A DNA stretch of 64,000 bases from Marmoricola sp. Leaf446 (GCF_001424755.1 NZ_LMRF01000003.1:104178-168177), one strand, 5' to 3'. Shown: positions 42,344 to 52,531, counted from the first letter of the stretch. Numbers and translations are program-made. Notes: generated by a model from the sequence alone, not told the origin.

Positions 42344-43153
42344 CTAGACCCCGCGGAACTCCGCCGGACGCTTCTCGCGGGCGGCGCGGATGCCCTCCTG
42401 GAGGTCGGCCGTGGCCAGCGTGACCGGCTGCGCGAGCGCCTCCCACTGCAGGCAGGACTCGAGGTCGGGGTGACCCTCGCCGCGCAGCGCCAGCGTGGTG
42501 TAGCGGCTGGCGATGGGGGCGGTGGCAGCGATCCCGGCCGCGATCTCGTCGACCTGCGCCGCGAGCTCCTCGCGGGGGAGCACCCGCGAGACCAGCCCGA
42601 GGTCGAGGCCCTCCTCGGCCGTCACGATGCGACCCGTCAGCAGCAGGTCGCGGGCCACGGCGCGGCCGACGACGTCGGGCAGCAGGAAGGTGGCCGCCAT
42701 GCCGGGGTTCATGCCGAGCTTGACGAACGGGGCGCCGAGCTTGGCGCCCGCGGCGGCGTACCGCAGGTCGCAGGCGAGCGCGAGGCACAGGCCCGCCCCG
42801 ATGGCGGCGCCGTTGACGGCCGCGATCGTCGGCACCTCGAGCGAGCGGATCGAGAGCCACGCGCGGTAGAAGGCCATCATCCGGGTGCGCAGCCGGTCGA
42901 CGCCCGCGTCGGGCTCGCTGGCGATCCAGCTGGTGTCGCCGCCGGAGCAGAAGGCCGACCCCTCCCCGGTCACCACGACGACCCGCACCGTGGGGTCCTC
43001 CCTGACCTGCGCGACCGCGCTGGTCCACGAGTCCGTCATCGGCGCCGACATGGCGTTGCGCTGGTCGGGGTTGTCCAGCACCAGGCGGACCACGCCCTCG
43101 GAGGGGCGCTCGAGTCGCAGGTGGGTCAGGTCGAGGCTGTCCGTGTCTGGCAT
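42344..43153 (-). CDS. Enoyl-CoA hydratase/isomerase family protein
   Basis: The 269-aa protein is a crotonase: LDNPDQRNAMSAPMTD, the oxyanion-hole segments GSAFCSGGDTSWI and AAVNGAAIGAGLCLALACDL, and GMNPGMAATFLLPDVVG. The second catalytic-Glu position of classical hydratases is not obvious, so isomerase or other crotonase chemistry is possible. TAACCT sits 7 nt before the ATG without ribosome site, suggesting a leaderless message. It converges on the receiver gene. Confidence 0.85.
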   Translation of the reverse strand: MPDTDSLDLTHLRLERPSEGVVRLVLDNPDQRNAMSAPMTDSWTSAVAQVREDPTVRVVVVTGEGSAFCSGGDTSWIASEPDAGVDRLRTRMMAFYRAWLSIRSLEVPTIAAVNGAAIGAGLCLALACDLRYAAAGAKLGAPFVKLGMNPGMAATFLLPDVVGRAVARDLLLTGRIVTAEEGLDLGLVSRVLPREELAAQVDEIAAGIAATAPIASRYTTLALRGEGHPDLESCLQWEALAQPVTLATADLQEGIRAAREKRPAEFRGV

Positions 43154-43279
43154 GCGGCGGAGGTTACCGCTCGGCGGGGCGGCGGTGGACTAGGGTCGAG
43201 CGAGGCCCGGGCCACCGGACCCCGGCGGCGCTGCGAGCACCGCCGCCACGAGCTGGTCACACGATGCAAGGAGTCCCTC

Positions 43280-43438
43280 ATGGCCGAGACCTGGAGCGGC
43301 GAGTTCTACTGCGTGAAGTGCAAGGAGAAGCGCGAGGCGGAGGGCGAGGTGAAGGTGAACGACAAGGGCACCCGGATGGCCAAGGCCGTCTGCCCCGTCT
43401 GCGGCACCAACCTCAACCGCATCCTCGGCAAGGCCTGA
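43280..43438 (+). CDS. DUF5679 zinc-ribbon protein
   Basis: A 52-aa protein with two CxxC pairs, FYCVKCKEKREAEG and KAVCPVCGTNLNRI, forming a zinc ribbon. This is DUF5679, a small conserved actinobacterial protein with no known function. The ATG at 43280 follows AAGGAG at 43268-43273. It ends at a strong hairpin. The size and Lys-rich surface would suit nucleic-acid or ribosome association, but that is conjecture. Confidence 0.85.
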   Translation: MAETWSGEFYCVKCKEKREAEGEVKVNDKGTRMAKAVCPVCGTNLNRILGKA

Positions 43439-43473
43439 CCCGAGCCGTACGCCGCCCCGCGGGGCGCGCACCC

Positions 43474-43506
43474 AGGACGGCGGGACCCTCACGGGCCCGC
43501 CGTCCT
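43474..43506 (+). terminator. Terminator after the DUF5679 gene
   Basis: Perfect 11-bp arms AGGACGGCGGG and CCCGCCGTCCT with an 11-nt loop, placed 35 nt after the stop. A second small GC hairpin (GCCCCGCGGGGC) precedes it. Confidence 0.8.
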
Positions 43507-43580
43507 GCTGCGTCCCGGCCCCGCCACCGGCCTGTGGACGACCGCAGCACGAGGCGCGCCGACCGCCCTACGGTCACGGC

Positions 43581-44441
43581 GTGTCGTTGCCACCGCCCGC
43601 CCCGCCCCCCGACCCGTACGCCGCCGGCGTCCGGCCGCGGCTCGCCCCGGGCCTGCGTGTCGTGCGCCGCGGCCCCGACCTGCTGCAGGTCGGTCTCGAG
43701 CCCGAGCGACGGGTGCTGCTGCCGCGTGACCGGACCACCGCCGAGGTGCTGGACGCCCTGCGGTCCGACCTGCCGCTGCCCGGGTCACCGACCGCCCGTC
43801 GGGTGGTCCACGCCCTCCTCGACCGCGGCTGCCTGCGGCTGCTGACCGACGACCCGCCGGTGCCGGTCGTCGCCGTGCTCGACGACCTCGCGGGCGACCC
43901 GGACGACCCGCTCGACCCGACCCGGCTGCTCGAGGCGACGGGGCTGACGCTCACCCCGTGGACCGAGGAGGCCGACGTCGTGCTGGTCCGCACCCGCGGC
44001 GAGTGCGACCGCGACCGGCTGGACCCGCTCGTGCGCGTCGGCACGCCCCACCTGCTGCTGCGGCTCGTCGACGGCGACGCCCTGCTCGGCCCGTTCGTCG
44101 CCCCCGGGCTGACCTGCTGCCTGCGCTGCGTCGACGCCCACCGTGCGGTGGCCGACCCCGACCACCACGCCGTGACCACCCGCTACGTCGAGGCCGGGTC
44201 CCGGCCGCGCACCGACGGTGTCCCCGACCTCGCCGACCCCGCCCTGGTCGCGCTCGCGACGGCCGCCGCGGTGCGCGAGGTGGCGGCCTACGTCCGGGGC
44301 GAGGAGCCGCCCGGCTGGTCCCGCACGCGCCGCTGGACCGGCACCGCCGAAGAGCCCGCCCTCCGGGAGTGGTCGCGCCACCCGCGCTGCGGCTGCAACT
44401 GGGCCCCCGACGACCACGCGTGGGGCACGATGGGGACATGA
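43581..44441 (+). CDS. TOMM cyclodehydratase-like (E1-like) protein
   Basis: The 286-aa protein resembles the leader-binding/E1-like C protein of thiazole-oxazole-modified microcin systems: VGLEPERRVLLPRDRTTAEV at the N-terminal winged-helix part, GPFVAPGLTCCLRCVDAHR with a CxxC, and HPRCGCNW at the end, giving zinc ligands. M. tuberculosis Rv3196 occupies the same place. No YcaO, precursor peptide or oxidase gene is in the window, so it probably works outside a RiPP cluster. TACGGT lies 6 nt before the GTG (leaderless). Confidence 0.7.
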   Translation: MSLPPPAPPPDPYAAGVRPRLAPGLRVVRRGPDLLQVGLEPERRVLLPRDRTTAEVLDALRSDLPLPGSPTARRVVHALLDRGCLRLLTDDPPVPVVAVLDDLAGDPDDPLDPTRLLEATGLTLTPWTEEADVVLVRTRGECDRDRLDPLVRVGTPHLLLRLVDGDALLGPFVAPGLTCCLRCVDAHRAVADPDHHAVTTRYVEAGSRPRTDGVPDLADPALVALATAAAVREVAAYVRGEEPPGWSRTRRWTGTAEEPALREWSRHPRCGCNWAPDDHAWGTMGT

Positions 44442-44479
44442 GGTCCGGCCGGAGCACCCACGCGCAGGCGCCGCTGTGA
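44438..44479 (+). CDS. 13-codon ORF linking two genes by double overlap
   Basis: The ATG at 44438 overlaps the TGA of the TOMM-like gene (ATGA) and its own TGA overlaps the GTG of the ABC1 kinase gene (GTGA). It encodes MRSGRSTHAQAPL. Terminating ribosomes could therefore pass from one gene to the next through this short frame. It is more likely a coupling device than a functional peptide. Confidence 0.45.
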   Translation: MRSGRSTHAQAPL

Positions 44480-45807
44480 GCGAGATCCCGCGGCGGGCGG
44501 TGCGTCGTACGGCGCGCCTGGCGGCCCTCCCCCTGGGGTACGCCGGCCGCACCGCCCTCGGCTTCGGACGCCGCATGGGCGGCGCCTCCGCCGAGACCGT
44601 GCTCTCCGAGGTCCAGCAGCGCACCGCCGAGCAGCTGTTCCGCACGCTGGGCGAGCTCAAGGGCGGGGCCATGAAGTTCGGGCAGGCGCTCTCGGTCTTC
44701 GAGGCGGCGCTGCCCGACGAGCTCGCCGGCCCCTACCGCGAGCAGCTCACCAAGCTCCAGGACTCCGCTCCCCCGATGCCGACCGTGACGGTCCGCGAGA
44801 TCCTCACCCGCGAGCTGGGACCCGACTGGAAGCAGCGGCTCGTCGAGCTCGACCCGATGCCCGCGGCCGCGGCGTCGATCGGCCAGGTGCACCGGGGCCG
44901 CTGGTCCGACGGCCGCGAGGTCGCCGTCAAGGTGCAGTACCCCGGCTCCGCCGAGGCGCTGACCTCCGACCTGCGCCAGCTCTCGCGCGTCGCCCGCGGC
45001 CTCGGCCCGCTCGTGCCCGGCCTCGACGTCAAGGCGCTGATCACCGAGGTGCAGGCGCGTGCCGTCGAGGAGCTCGACTACCAGCTCGAGGCGGAGGCCC
45101 AGCGCGGCTTCGCGGCCGCGTTCGCCGACGACGAGGCCTTCGTGGTGCCCGACGTCGTGGCCGACGCCGGCACCGTGCTCGTGACCGAGTGGATGGACAG
45201 CCAGGGCTCGCTGGCCCGCGTCATCCGCGAGGGCACCCAGGAGGAGCGCGACCACCTCGGTCTGCTGTTCCTGCGCTTCATGTTCGAGGCCCCCGGCCGC
45301 ACCGGCATGCTCCACGCCGACCCGCACCCCGGCAACTTCCGGCAGGTGCCCGACGCCGCGGGCGGTCCCGACCGGCTCGGCGTGCTCGACTACGGCGCCG
45401 TCGCACGGCTGCCCGAGCGGGAGCTGCCCGCCTCGATGGGGGCGCTGATCCGGATCGCGCTCATGGAGGACTACGACCAGCTCGTCGAGGCGCTGCGCTC
45501 CGAGGGCTTCGTCCGCGACAGGATCCGGCTCGACCCCGAGGCGCTCAAGGCCTACCTCGGCCCGTTCCTGGAGCCGGCCAGCGTGGAGACCTTCCACTTC
45601 TCCCGGGCGTGGATGCAGGAGCAGTTCCAGCGGGTGCAGGACCCCCGCAGCGACGCCTACAGCACGATGCTGCGGCTCAACCTGCCCCCGTCGTACATGC
45701 TCATCCACCGGGCCTTCGCCGGCGGCATCGGCGTGCTCAGCCAGCTCGAGGCGCGGGTGCCGTTCCGGCGCGTGCTAGAGGAGACGGTCCCCGGCTTCGC
45801 GGGCTGA
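44476..45807 (+). CDS. ABC1/UbiB-like (AarF) atypical kinase
   Basis: The 443-aa protein has the UbiB-family KxGQ motif in GGAMKFGQALSVF, the Ala-rich loop AAAASIGQVHRG, the ATP lysine in VAVKVQYPGS, and the catalytic loop HADPHPGNF followed by LDYGAVARL as metal-binding Asp. Family members act as ATPases in isoprenoid lipid or quinone pathways. Rv3197 in M. tuberculosis has the same neighbours and has been linked to macrolide resistance with WhiB7. GTG start coupled to a 13-codon ORF. Confidence 0.9.
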   Translation: MSEIPRRAVRRTARLAALPLGYAGRTALGFGRRMGGASAETVLSEVQQRTAEQLFRTLGELKGGAMKFGQALSVFEAALPDELAGPYREQLTKLQDSAPPMPTVTVREILTRELGPDWKQRLVELDPMPAAAASIGQVHRGRWSDGREVAVKVQYPGSAEALTSDLRQLSRVARGLGPLVPGLDVKALITEVQARAVEELDYQLEAEAQRGFAAAFADDEAFVVPDVVADAGTVLVTEWMDSQGSLARVIREGTQEERDHLGLLFLRFMFEAPGRTGMLHADPHPGNFRQVPDAAGGPDRLGVLDYGAVARLPERELPASMGALIRIALMEDYDQLVEALRSEGFVRDRIRLDPEALKAYLGPFLEPASVETFHFSRAWMQEQFQRVQDPRSDAYSTMLRLNLPPSYMLIHRAFAGGIGVLSQLEARVPFRRVLEETVPGFAG

Positions 45808-45825
45808 GCCACCCCTCGGAGGGGG

Positions 45826-45987
45826 CTACCACCACTCCGAGTCGAGCTTGGCCTCCATCGAGCGGAGGTGCTCGCGCGAGCAGGTGTCGCAGAACCACCG
45901 CTGCTGGCCCCGCTCGACCGCGCTGGTCCACGACAGCGGCGGCCCCTCCCCCTCCACCGTCCGACCACAGGACGCGCACGTCACCAT
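45826..45987 (-). CDS. 53-aa zinc-ribbon protein
   Basis: The protein starts MVTCASCGRTVEGEG and ends with LRSMEAKLDSEWW. Two CxxC pairs (CASC and CDTC, in WFCDTCSREHL) make a zinc ribbon. TAGCGT sits 7 nt before the ATG at 45985-45987, consistent with the leaderless pattern in this genome. It converges on the ABC1 kinase with an 18-nt gap. Function unknown. It is easily overlooked because of its size. Confidence 0.7.
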   Translation of the reverse strand: MVTCASCGRTVEGEGPPLSWTSAVERGQQRWFCDTCSREHLRSMEAKLDSEWW

Positions 45988-46035
45988 GGCGCCCACGCTA
46001 GACCCGCCCGCCCGGCAGTCCGCGTCGGAACGGCA

Positions 46036-46071
46036 ACGAGCCCCGGGGAGGGCGTCCTCCCCGGGGCTCGT
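46036..46071 (-). terminator. Terminator after the 68-aa gene
   Basis: Perfect 16-bp arms (core CGAGCCCCGGGGAGG against CCTCCCCGGGGCTCG) with a GCGT loop, lying 37 nt beyond the stop at 46108. Confidence 0.85.
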
Positions 46072-46107
46072 GGCCCTCGGTGGTGCTGTCGTGGTGGGCG
46101 GGTGGCA

Positions 46108-46314
46108 TCAGATGATGCGGGCGGCGGCGACCCGGGCCCGCGCTGCGACGCGCTCGGCCCGGACGGCAGCCCGCTCGGCCCGGTGGGCCAGGCGGGAGGC
46201 CCGGCGCTGCAGCCGCGCCGCGGCTGCGGCCCGGCCGGCCAGGCGTCCCTCCTCGGCCTCGGCGCGGCGCTCCTGCTGCCGCTCGAGGACGAGGTCGGTC
46301 GTGATGAGGCTCAT
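46108..46314 (-). CDS. 68-aa helical basic protein downstream of whiB7
   Basis: It starts MSLITTDLVLERQQERRAEA and continues as one long Ala/Arg-rich helix with heptad-like spacing. No family is recognised. The ATG follows AAGGAG by 8 nt, and the gene ends before a strong terminator, so translation is likely. It is 77 nt downstream of whiB7 and probably in the same transcript, thus potentially induced by antibiotic stress. Confidence 0.6.
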   Translation of the reverse strand: MSLITTDLVLERQQERRAEAEEGRLAGRAAAAARLQRRASRLAHRAERAAVRAERVAARARVAAARII

Positions 46315-46391
46315 CGACGTGCTCCTTGCTGGTGGTGGTGCTGGTCGGGTGGTTCGGGGAGTCGGTCACGGGTGCTCCTGGGGGACGGGGG

Positions 46392-46670
46392 TCAGGCGGC
46401 CACGACGGCGTCCTTGCGGGGACGCCCGCGGGGTCGCTTGCGCGGGATCACCTGCCCCTGGGCGAAGAGCTCGCCGCCCCACACCCCCCAGGGCTCGCGG
46501 CGCTCCAGAGCCCCGGCGAGGCAGGTGGCGCGCACCGGGCAGGCCCGGCACAGCTCCTTGGCCAGCTCCACGTCGGCCGGGGACTCGGCGAAGTAGAGCT
46601 CGGGGTCCCTGCTGTGGCAGGGCAGCCCCACCTCGTGGGCCCGTGGTCGGTCGACAGCACTGGTGTTCAT
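46392..46670 (-). CDS. whiB7: WhiB7-type transcriptional regulator
   Basis: The 92-aa protein has the four Fe-S cysteines (Cys18, Cys41, Cys44, Cys50, pattern C-x22-CxxC-x5-C), the GVWGG turn (62-66), and a C-terminal AT-hook RGRPRK (81-86), the combination specific to WhiB7. WhiB7 binds the housekeeping sigma factor and AT-rich DNA to activate ribosome-targeting antibiotic resistance genes. The ATG at 46668-46670 follows AGGAGG; a GTG three codons earlier overlaps that site. It lies next to uvrD2, as in mycobacteria. Confidence 0.93.
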   Translation of the reverse strand: MNTSAVDRPRAHEVGLPCHSRDPELYFAESPADVELAKELCRACPVRATCLAGALERREPWGVWGGELFAQGQVIPRKRPRGRPRKDAVVAA

Positions 46671-46748
46671 CTCGGTCACCTCCTCGTGAACGACGTCGGG
46701 TCGAAGCGTGTGGCTCCGCGACCTGCTCCTCGTGCCCGGGAAGCACGA

Positions 46749-46782
46749 AGGCCGCGGAATCCCGGTGGGGGTTCCGCGGCCT
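46749..46782 (-). terminator. Attenuator-like hairpin in the whiB7 leader
   Basis: Arms AGGCCGCGGAA and TTCCGCGGCCT (11 bp, perfect) extended by CCC/GGG inside form a strong hairpin about 80 nt before the whiB7 start. On the transcript it is followed by UUCGUGCUUCC. It lies 26 nt after the stop of the leader ORF, the position expected for translation-controlled attenuation. Confidence 0.7.
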
Positions 46783-46808
46783 CGAGGCTGCCGACGTCTG
46801 AGCTGAGC

Positions 46809-47009
46809 TCAGGTGGTCGGTGGACCGGAGGTGCGGAGACCCGGGGCGTCGAAGCCGCCCATGGCGAGGACCGGAGCGGTCACGTCCTGGACAGGGGTGT
46901 CGACACGGCGACGATCCGCCTGCGGACGGACCTCTCCCTCGCAACCCAGCAGGACGGGCGAGACGGGACCGTGACGCAGAGCGGTCGTGGGGGTGTACCA
47001 GTTCTTCAT
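46809..47009 (-). CDS. 66-codon ORF in the whiB7 leader
   Basis: It starts MKNWYTPTTALRHGPVSPVL and ends LRTSGPPTT. The ATG at 47007-47009 has a near-ideal ribosome site (AAGGAGGTG) 5 nt upstream, so it must be translated efficiently. It sits between the whiB7 promoter and the attenuator hairpin. Known whiB7 leader ORFs are usually short; this one is long for that role. It may sense translation inhibition, encode a small protein of its own, or both. No domain recognised; it is proline-rich with one cysteine. Confidence 0.65.
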   Translation of the reverse strand: MKNWYTPTTALRHGPVSPVLLGCEGEVRPQADRRRVDTPVQDVTAPVLAMGGFDAPGLRTSGPPTT

Positions 47010-47075
47010 CTCGCACCTCCTTCGGTGGCTGGGGGGCAGCGGCGGTCGGCCGGGCCCGGTGACGTGGTGCACAGC

Positions 47076-47114
47076 ACGGTAGTAGCCCCCCGCGCGGGGG
47101 CGCAACGTATTTAA
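47076..47114 (-). promoter_or_regulatory. whiB7 promoter with AT-rich WhiB7 site
   Basis: On the minus strand TTAAATA (47114-47108) lies 2 bp before TTGCGC (47105-47100), and TACCGT (47081-47076) follows after 18 nt. WhiB7 is known to bind AT-rich DNA just upstream of the -35 box of its own promoter, and the AT-rich run stands out in GC-rich surroundings. Transcription would start near 47069, giving a leader of about 400 nt. Confidence 0.7.
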
Positions 47115-47170
47115 CGACGACTCGTCCACCACGGTCGGCCAGCAGCGGCCTGGAGCGGCCAGGAGCCGGC

Positions 47171-49267
47171 TCAGGCCAGCAGCGCGAGCAGCTCCTCGGC
47201 GTACTTCTCGAGCTTGGCGCGGCCGATGCCGTTGATGCCCTGCAGCCCGGCGTGCGTGGTCGGCCTGACCTCGGCCAACGCCTCCAACGTGGCGTCGGAG
47301 AGGACCACGAAGGCGGGCACGCTCTGGGCGTCGGCCTGCTGCTTGCGCCAGCTGCGCAGGGTCTCGAAGAGCTCCTCGTCGTAGGGCACCGGACAGTCGG
47401 CGCAGTAGCCCCGGTTGCGCTCGCGGGAGGTCGCCAGCGGTCGCTGGCACTGCTGGCAGGTCGCGGCCCTGCGGGAGGTACGCCGGGCCGGCCGGCCGAC
47501 CGCCGGACCCGCGTCGCGGTCGGTGGCCGACGTGGGCCGCAGCCCGTCGAGGAACCGCGAGGGCTTGCGCCGGGCCTGCCCACCGGGGTTGCGGGCCAGC
47601 GACCAGGAGAGCCACAGGTGCGTGCGGGCGCGGGTGACGCCGACGTAGAGGAGCCGGCGCTCCTCCTCGACCCCGGCCGGGGCGTCGGCGTGGATGATCG
47701 GCATCGAGCCGTCCTGCATGCCGACGAGGAAGACGGCGTCCCACTCCAGGCCCTTGGCGGCGTGGATCGTGGCGAGCGTGACGCCCTCGGCGACGGGGGC
47801 GTGCTGCTCGTGGGCGCGGCGGTCGAGGTCGGCCACGAACCCGCCCAGCGTCGCAGGCCGCTCCTCGCCTGCCCCGGCGACGAAGGCCTCGGCCTGGGAG
47901 TGCAGCGCCTGCAGCGACTCCCACCGGTCGCGGGCCTGGCCGCGGGCCGCCGGCGCCCGGGTCGACCAGCCCATGCCGCCCAGCACGCCGGTGACCTGCT
48001 CGAGCAGGTCGCCGGCCGGGGCGGTCAGCTCGCCCGCGTCCGCGGCCCGCTCGGCCGCGCGCACGTCGCCGCGCAGCAGCGCCACCGCCTGGCGCACCTC
48101 CTGCCGCTCGAAGAACCGGGCCGCCCCCCGCAGCACGTAGGGCAGGCCGTGCGCGGTCAGCGCCTCCTCGAAGGCCTCGGACTGGGCGTTGATGCGGAAC
48201 AGCACCGCCATCTCGCGCAGCGGCACCCCGCGGTCGCGCAGCGCGGCCACCCGGGTCGCGACCGCCTCGGCCTCGGCGACCTCGTCGGACGCCTCGCGCC
48301 AGGTCACCTCCGGGCCGCCCGACGACTGCGAGCGCAGCGTGACGCTCCGGGTGGTGCCACCGGCGAGCACCCCGTTGGCGGCCGCGATCACCTGCGGCGT
48401 GGAGCGGTAGTTGCGGACCAGCTCGACGCTCGTCGAGCCGGGGAACTTGGTGGTGAACTCGGACAGGAAGGCCGGCTGCGCCCCGGCGAAGGAGTAGATC
48501 GTCTGCGCCGGGTCACCGACGACGCAGAGCTCGTCGCGACCCCCGAGCCACAGGTCGAGCAGCGCGCTCTGGATCGGGCTGACGTCCTGGAACTCGTCGA
48601 CCACGAACCACCGGTACTGGCGGCGCACCTCGGCGGCCACGCGCTCGTCGTCGCTCAGCAGCGCCGCCGCGCACAGCAGCACGTCCTCCATGTCCATCCG
48701 GCCCTGCTCGCGCTTGGCCTCCTCGTAGGTGGCGAAGACCCGCGCCACGGTGGCCGCGTCGGCGCCGGTGACCTCGCGCCCCCGGGGGACCGCGAGCCGC
48801 TCGTAGTCGTCGGGGCGCACGTTGCTGACCTTGGCCCACTCCACCTCGCTAGCCAGGTCGCGCAGCAGCGCCTGGGAGGTCTCGACCCGGTTGCGCCGGG
48901 CCGCCGCCGCCAGCACCGGGATCTTGGACTCCATCAGCTGCGGGGGCTCGCCGCCGTAGACCTTGGGCCAGAACCACCGCACCTGGCGCAGCGCCGCGGA
49001 GTGGAAGGTGCGCGCCTGGGTCAGGCCCGCCCCCATCGTGCGCAGCCGCGCCCGCATCTCGCCCGCCGCCCGCGTGGTGAAGGTGACGGCGAGGACCTCG
49101 GTGGGGTTGTAGACGCCCGTCGCGACGCCGTAGGCGATCCGGTGGGTGATCGCGCGGGTCTTGCCGGTGCCGGCGCCCGCGAGCACCCGCACCGGTCCGC
49201 GCAGGGCGCTGGCGACCTCGCGCTGCTCGGGGTCGAGCGCCGCCAGCAGGTCATCGGACGACGGCAC
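47171..49267 (-). CDS. uvrD2: UvrD2 family ATP-dependent DNA helicase
   Basis: The 698-aa protein is an SF1 helicase: Walker A AGAGTGKT (30-37), TFTTRAAGEMRARL (Ia), VVDEFQDVSPIQ (II), GDPAQTIYSFAGAQ (III), RNYRSTPQVI (IV), TIHAAKGLEWDAVFLVGMQD (V), VGVTRAR (VI). The C-terminal part has the tetracysteine motif CQQCQRPL and YCADC and an HRDC domain ending INGIGRAKLEKYAEELL, typical of mycobacterial UvrD2. GTG start with AGAGGGAG upstream. Divergent from the mycoredoxin gene. Confidence 0.93.
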   Translation of the reverse strand: MPSSDDLLAALDPEQREVASALRGPVRVLAGAGTGKTRAITHRIAYGVATGVYNPTEVLAVTFTTRAAGEMRARLRTMGAGLTQARTFHSAALRQVRWFWPKVYGGEPPQLMESKIPVLAAAARRNRVETSQALLRDLASEVEWAKVSNVRPDDYERLAVPRGREVTGADAATVARVFATYEEAKREQGRMDMEDVLLCAAALLSDDERVAAEVRRQYRWFVVDEFQDVSPIQSALLDLWLGGRDELCVVGDPAQTIYSFAGAQPAFLSEFTTKFPGSTSVELVRNYRSTPQVIAAANGVLAGGTTRSVTLRSQSSGGPEVTWREASDEVAEAEAVATRVAALRDRGVPLREMAVLFRINAQSEAFEEALTAHGLPYVLRGAARFFERQEVRQAVALLRGDVRAAERAADAGELTAPAGDLLEQVTGVLGGMGWSTRAPAARGQARDRWESLQALHSQAEAFVAGAGEERPATLGGFVADLDRRAHEQHAPVAEGVTLATIHAAKGLEWDAVFLVGMQDGSMPIIHADAPAGVEEERRLLYVGVTRARTHLWLSWSLARNPGGQARRKPSRFLDGLRPTSATDRDAGPAVGRPARRTSRRAATCQQCQRPLATSRERNRGYCADCPVPYDEELFETLRSWRKQQADAQSVPAFVVLSDATLEALAEVRPTTHAGLQGINGIGRAKLEKYAEELLALLA

Positions 49268-49332
49268 GAAATGAACTCCCTCTGCGGTGCGTTGGCCAGG
49301 GGTCAGAGCCTAGATGCGAGAGAGGACAGCCC

Positions 49333-49623
49333 GTGACCGACCACCAGTCCGGCCCCACCACCCCGAGCACCCGTGGGGGCGCCGCCTTCACGATGTACAG
49401 CACCCCCTGGTGCGGCTACTGCCACCGGCTGCGCAGCCAGCTCGACCGCGAGGGGATCGCCTACGACGTGGTCGACATCGAGCAGGACCCCGCCTCGGCC
49501 GAGATCGTGATGCAGGTCAACCGCGGCAACCAGACCGTGCCGACGCTGGTCTACAGCGACGGGTCGGCCCAGACCAACCCCTCGCTGAAGCAGGTCAAGG
49601 AGAAGATCGCCGCGCTGGCGTGA
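49333..49623 (+). CDS. Mycoredoxin (glutaredoxin-like)
   Basis: The 96-aa protein has MYSTPWCGYCHRLRSQLD with the CGYC active site (Cys27, Cys30) and the TVPTLVYSDGSA cis-proline loop. This motif and the location next to uvrD2 match mycoredoxin-1 (Rv3198A), which reduces mycothiol mixed disulfides. The gene partners functionally with mca at 8 kb. GTG start; a GAGAGGA ribosome site is just upstream. Confidence 0.9.
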   Translation: MTDHQSGPTTPSTRGGAAFTMYSTPWCGYCHRLRSQLDREGIAYDVVDIEQDPASAEIVMQVNRGNQTVPTLVYSDGSAQTNPSLKQVKEKIAALA

Positions 49624-49656
49624 CCCCCGGGCCCGCGGGTCCGCCCGCCGCCGGCC

Positions 49657-50573
49657 TCACCACTGGCCGGTGAGCGGGCCGCCGTACCAGTCCTCGATGA
49701 GCGAGCGCGAGATCGAGACGCCGCTGGGCAGCACCAGGGTGCCGGCCTCCGACTGGGTCCGCAGGTCGTCGCGGGTGAACCACCCGGCGGCCTCGATCTC
49801 GGCGCCGTCGACGTCGACGCGGGTGCTCAGCGCCCGCCCGGTGAACCCCACCATCAGGCTCGCCGGCATCGGCCACGGCTGGCTGCCGAAGTAGGCCACC
49901 TCGCCCACCTGGACGCCGGTCTCCTCGGCGACCTCGCGGCGTACGGCGTCCTCCATGGTCTCGCCGGGCTCCACGAAGCCCGCGAGGGTGGAGTAGCGAC
50001 CCGCCGGCCAGGCGGGGCTGCGACCCAGCAGCGCCCGCTCCTCGGGCGACCCGGGCTCGCCGTCGGTCACCAGCATGATCACGGCCGGGTCCGAGCGCGG
50101 GAACTGGTCGCGCCCGCAGCGCGGCGAGTGCAGCACGTGACCGGCCTGCCGCGGCTCGAGCCGGTCGCCGCAGCGCGGGCAGAAGGTCGTCGCCGCGTGC
50201 CACTCGGCCATCCCGATGGCGTGCATCACCAGCGGACCGTCCGCGATGGTGTCGTCGACCAGTCCCATCACGACCGAGCGCAGCGGCACCCACTCCTCGC
50301 GCTCCCCCGGTGCCTCGGTGGGGTCGACGAGCAGCGCGAAGTGCTCCACGCCGTCGCGCTCGCCCAGCAGCAGCCGCAGGCCACCGGCCGGGGCGTCGGC
50401 GGAAGACACCCACGCGACCTCGCCGTCGACCGGGCGCAGCCGCGCGCCCGAGATGACCAGGACCCGGGTCGCCGGGTCGCGCCAGCGCTCGTCGAGCCAG
50501 GCCTCGTCGCGGCGCAGCTCGCCGTGGCGGTCGTGAGCGTGCTGCGAGAGCGCGACGTGGGGCAGGGTGCGGT

Positions 50574-50577
<4 letters not shown>
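49657..50577 (-). CDS. nudC: NAD+ diphosphatase NudC
   Basis: The 306-aa enzyme has a zinc ribbon (FCPRCGDRLEPRQAGHVLH, SPRCG), the Nudix box GFVEPGETMEDAVRREVA-EETG and the NADH-pyrophosphatase motif SQPWPMPASLM. It hydrolyses NAD(H) and can remove NAD caps from RNA. The third zinc ligand, usually Cys, appears replaced: the second half reads HSPRC rather than CxxC. The GTG overlaps the M3 peptidase stop by 4 nt. Confidence 0.9.
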
Positions 50578-52499
<1,922 letters not shown>

Positions 52500-52531
52500 G
52501 TCGGCCGAGCGTACGACCTAGGTTGTCCCGC

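Noticed and set aside
43581..44441. A RiPP (TOMM) biosynthetic gene cluster
   Set aside because: Only an E1-like protein is present. No YcaO, dehydrogenase, precursor peptide or transporter is found around it.
45998..46369. A 123-aa GTG-initiated frame downstream of whiB7
   Set aside because: It overlaps the 68-aa gene, runs through the strong terminator at 46036-46071 and is low-complexity Pro/Arg-rich. The shorter helical protein with AAGGAG fits better.
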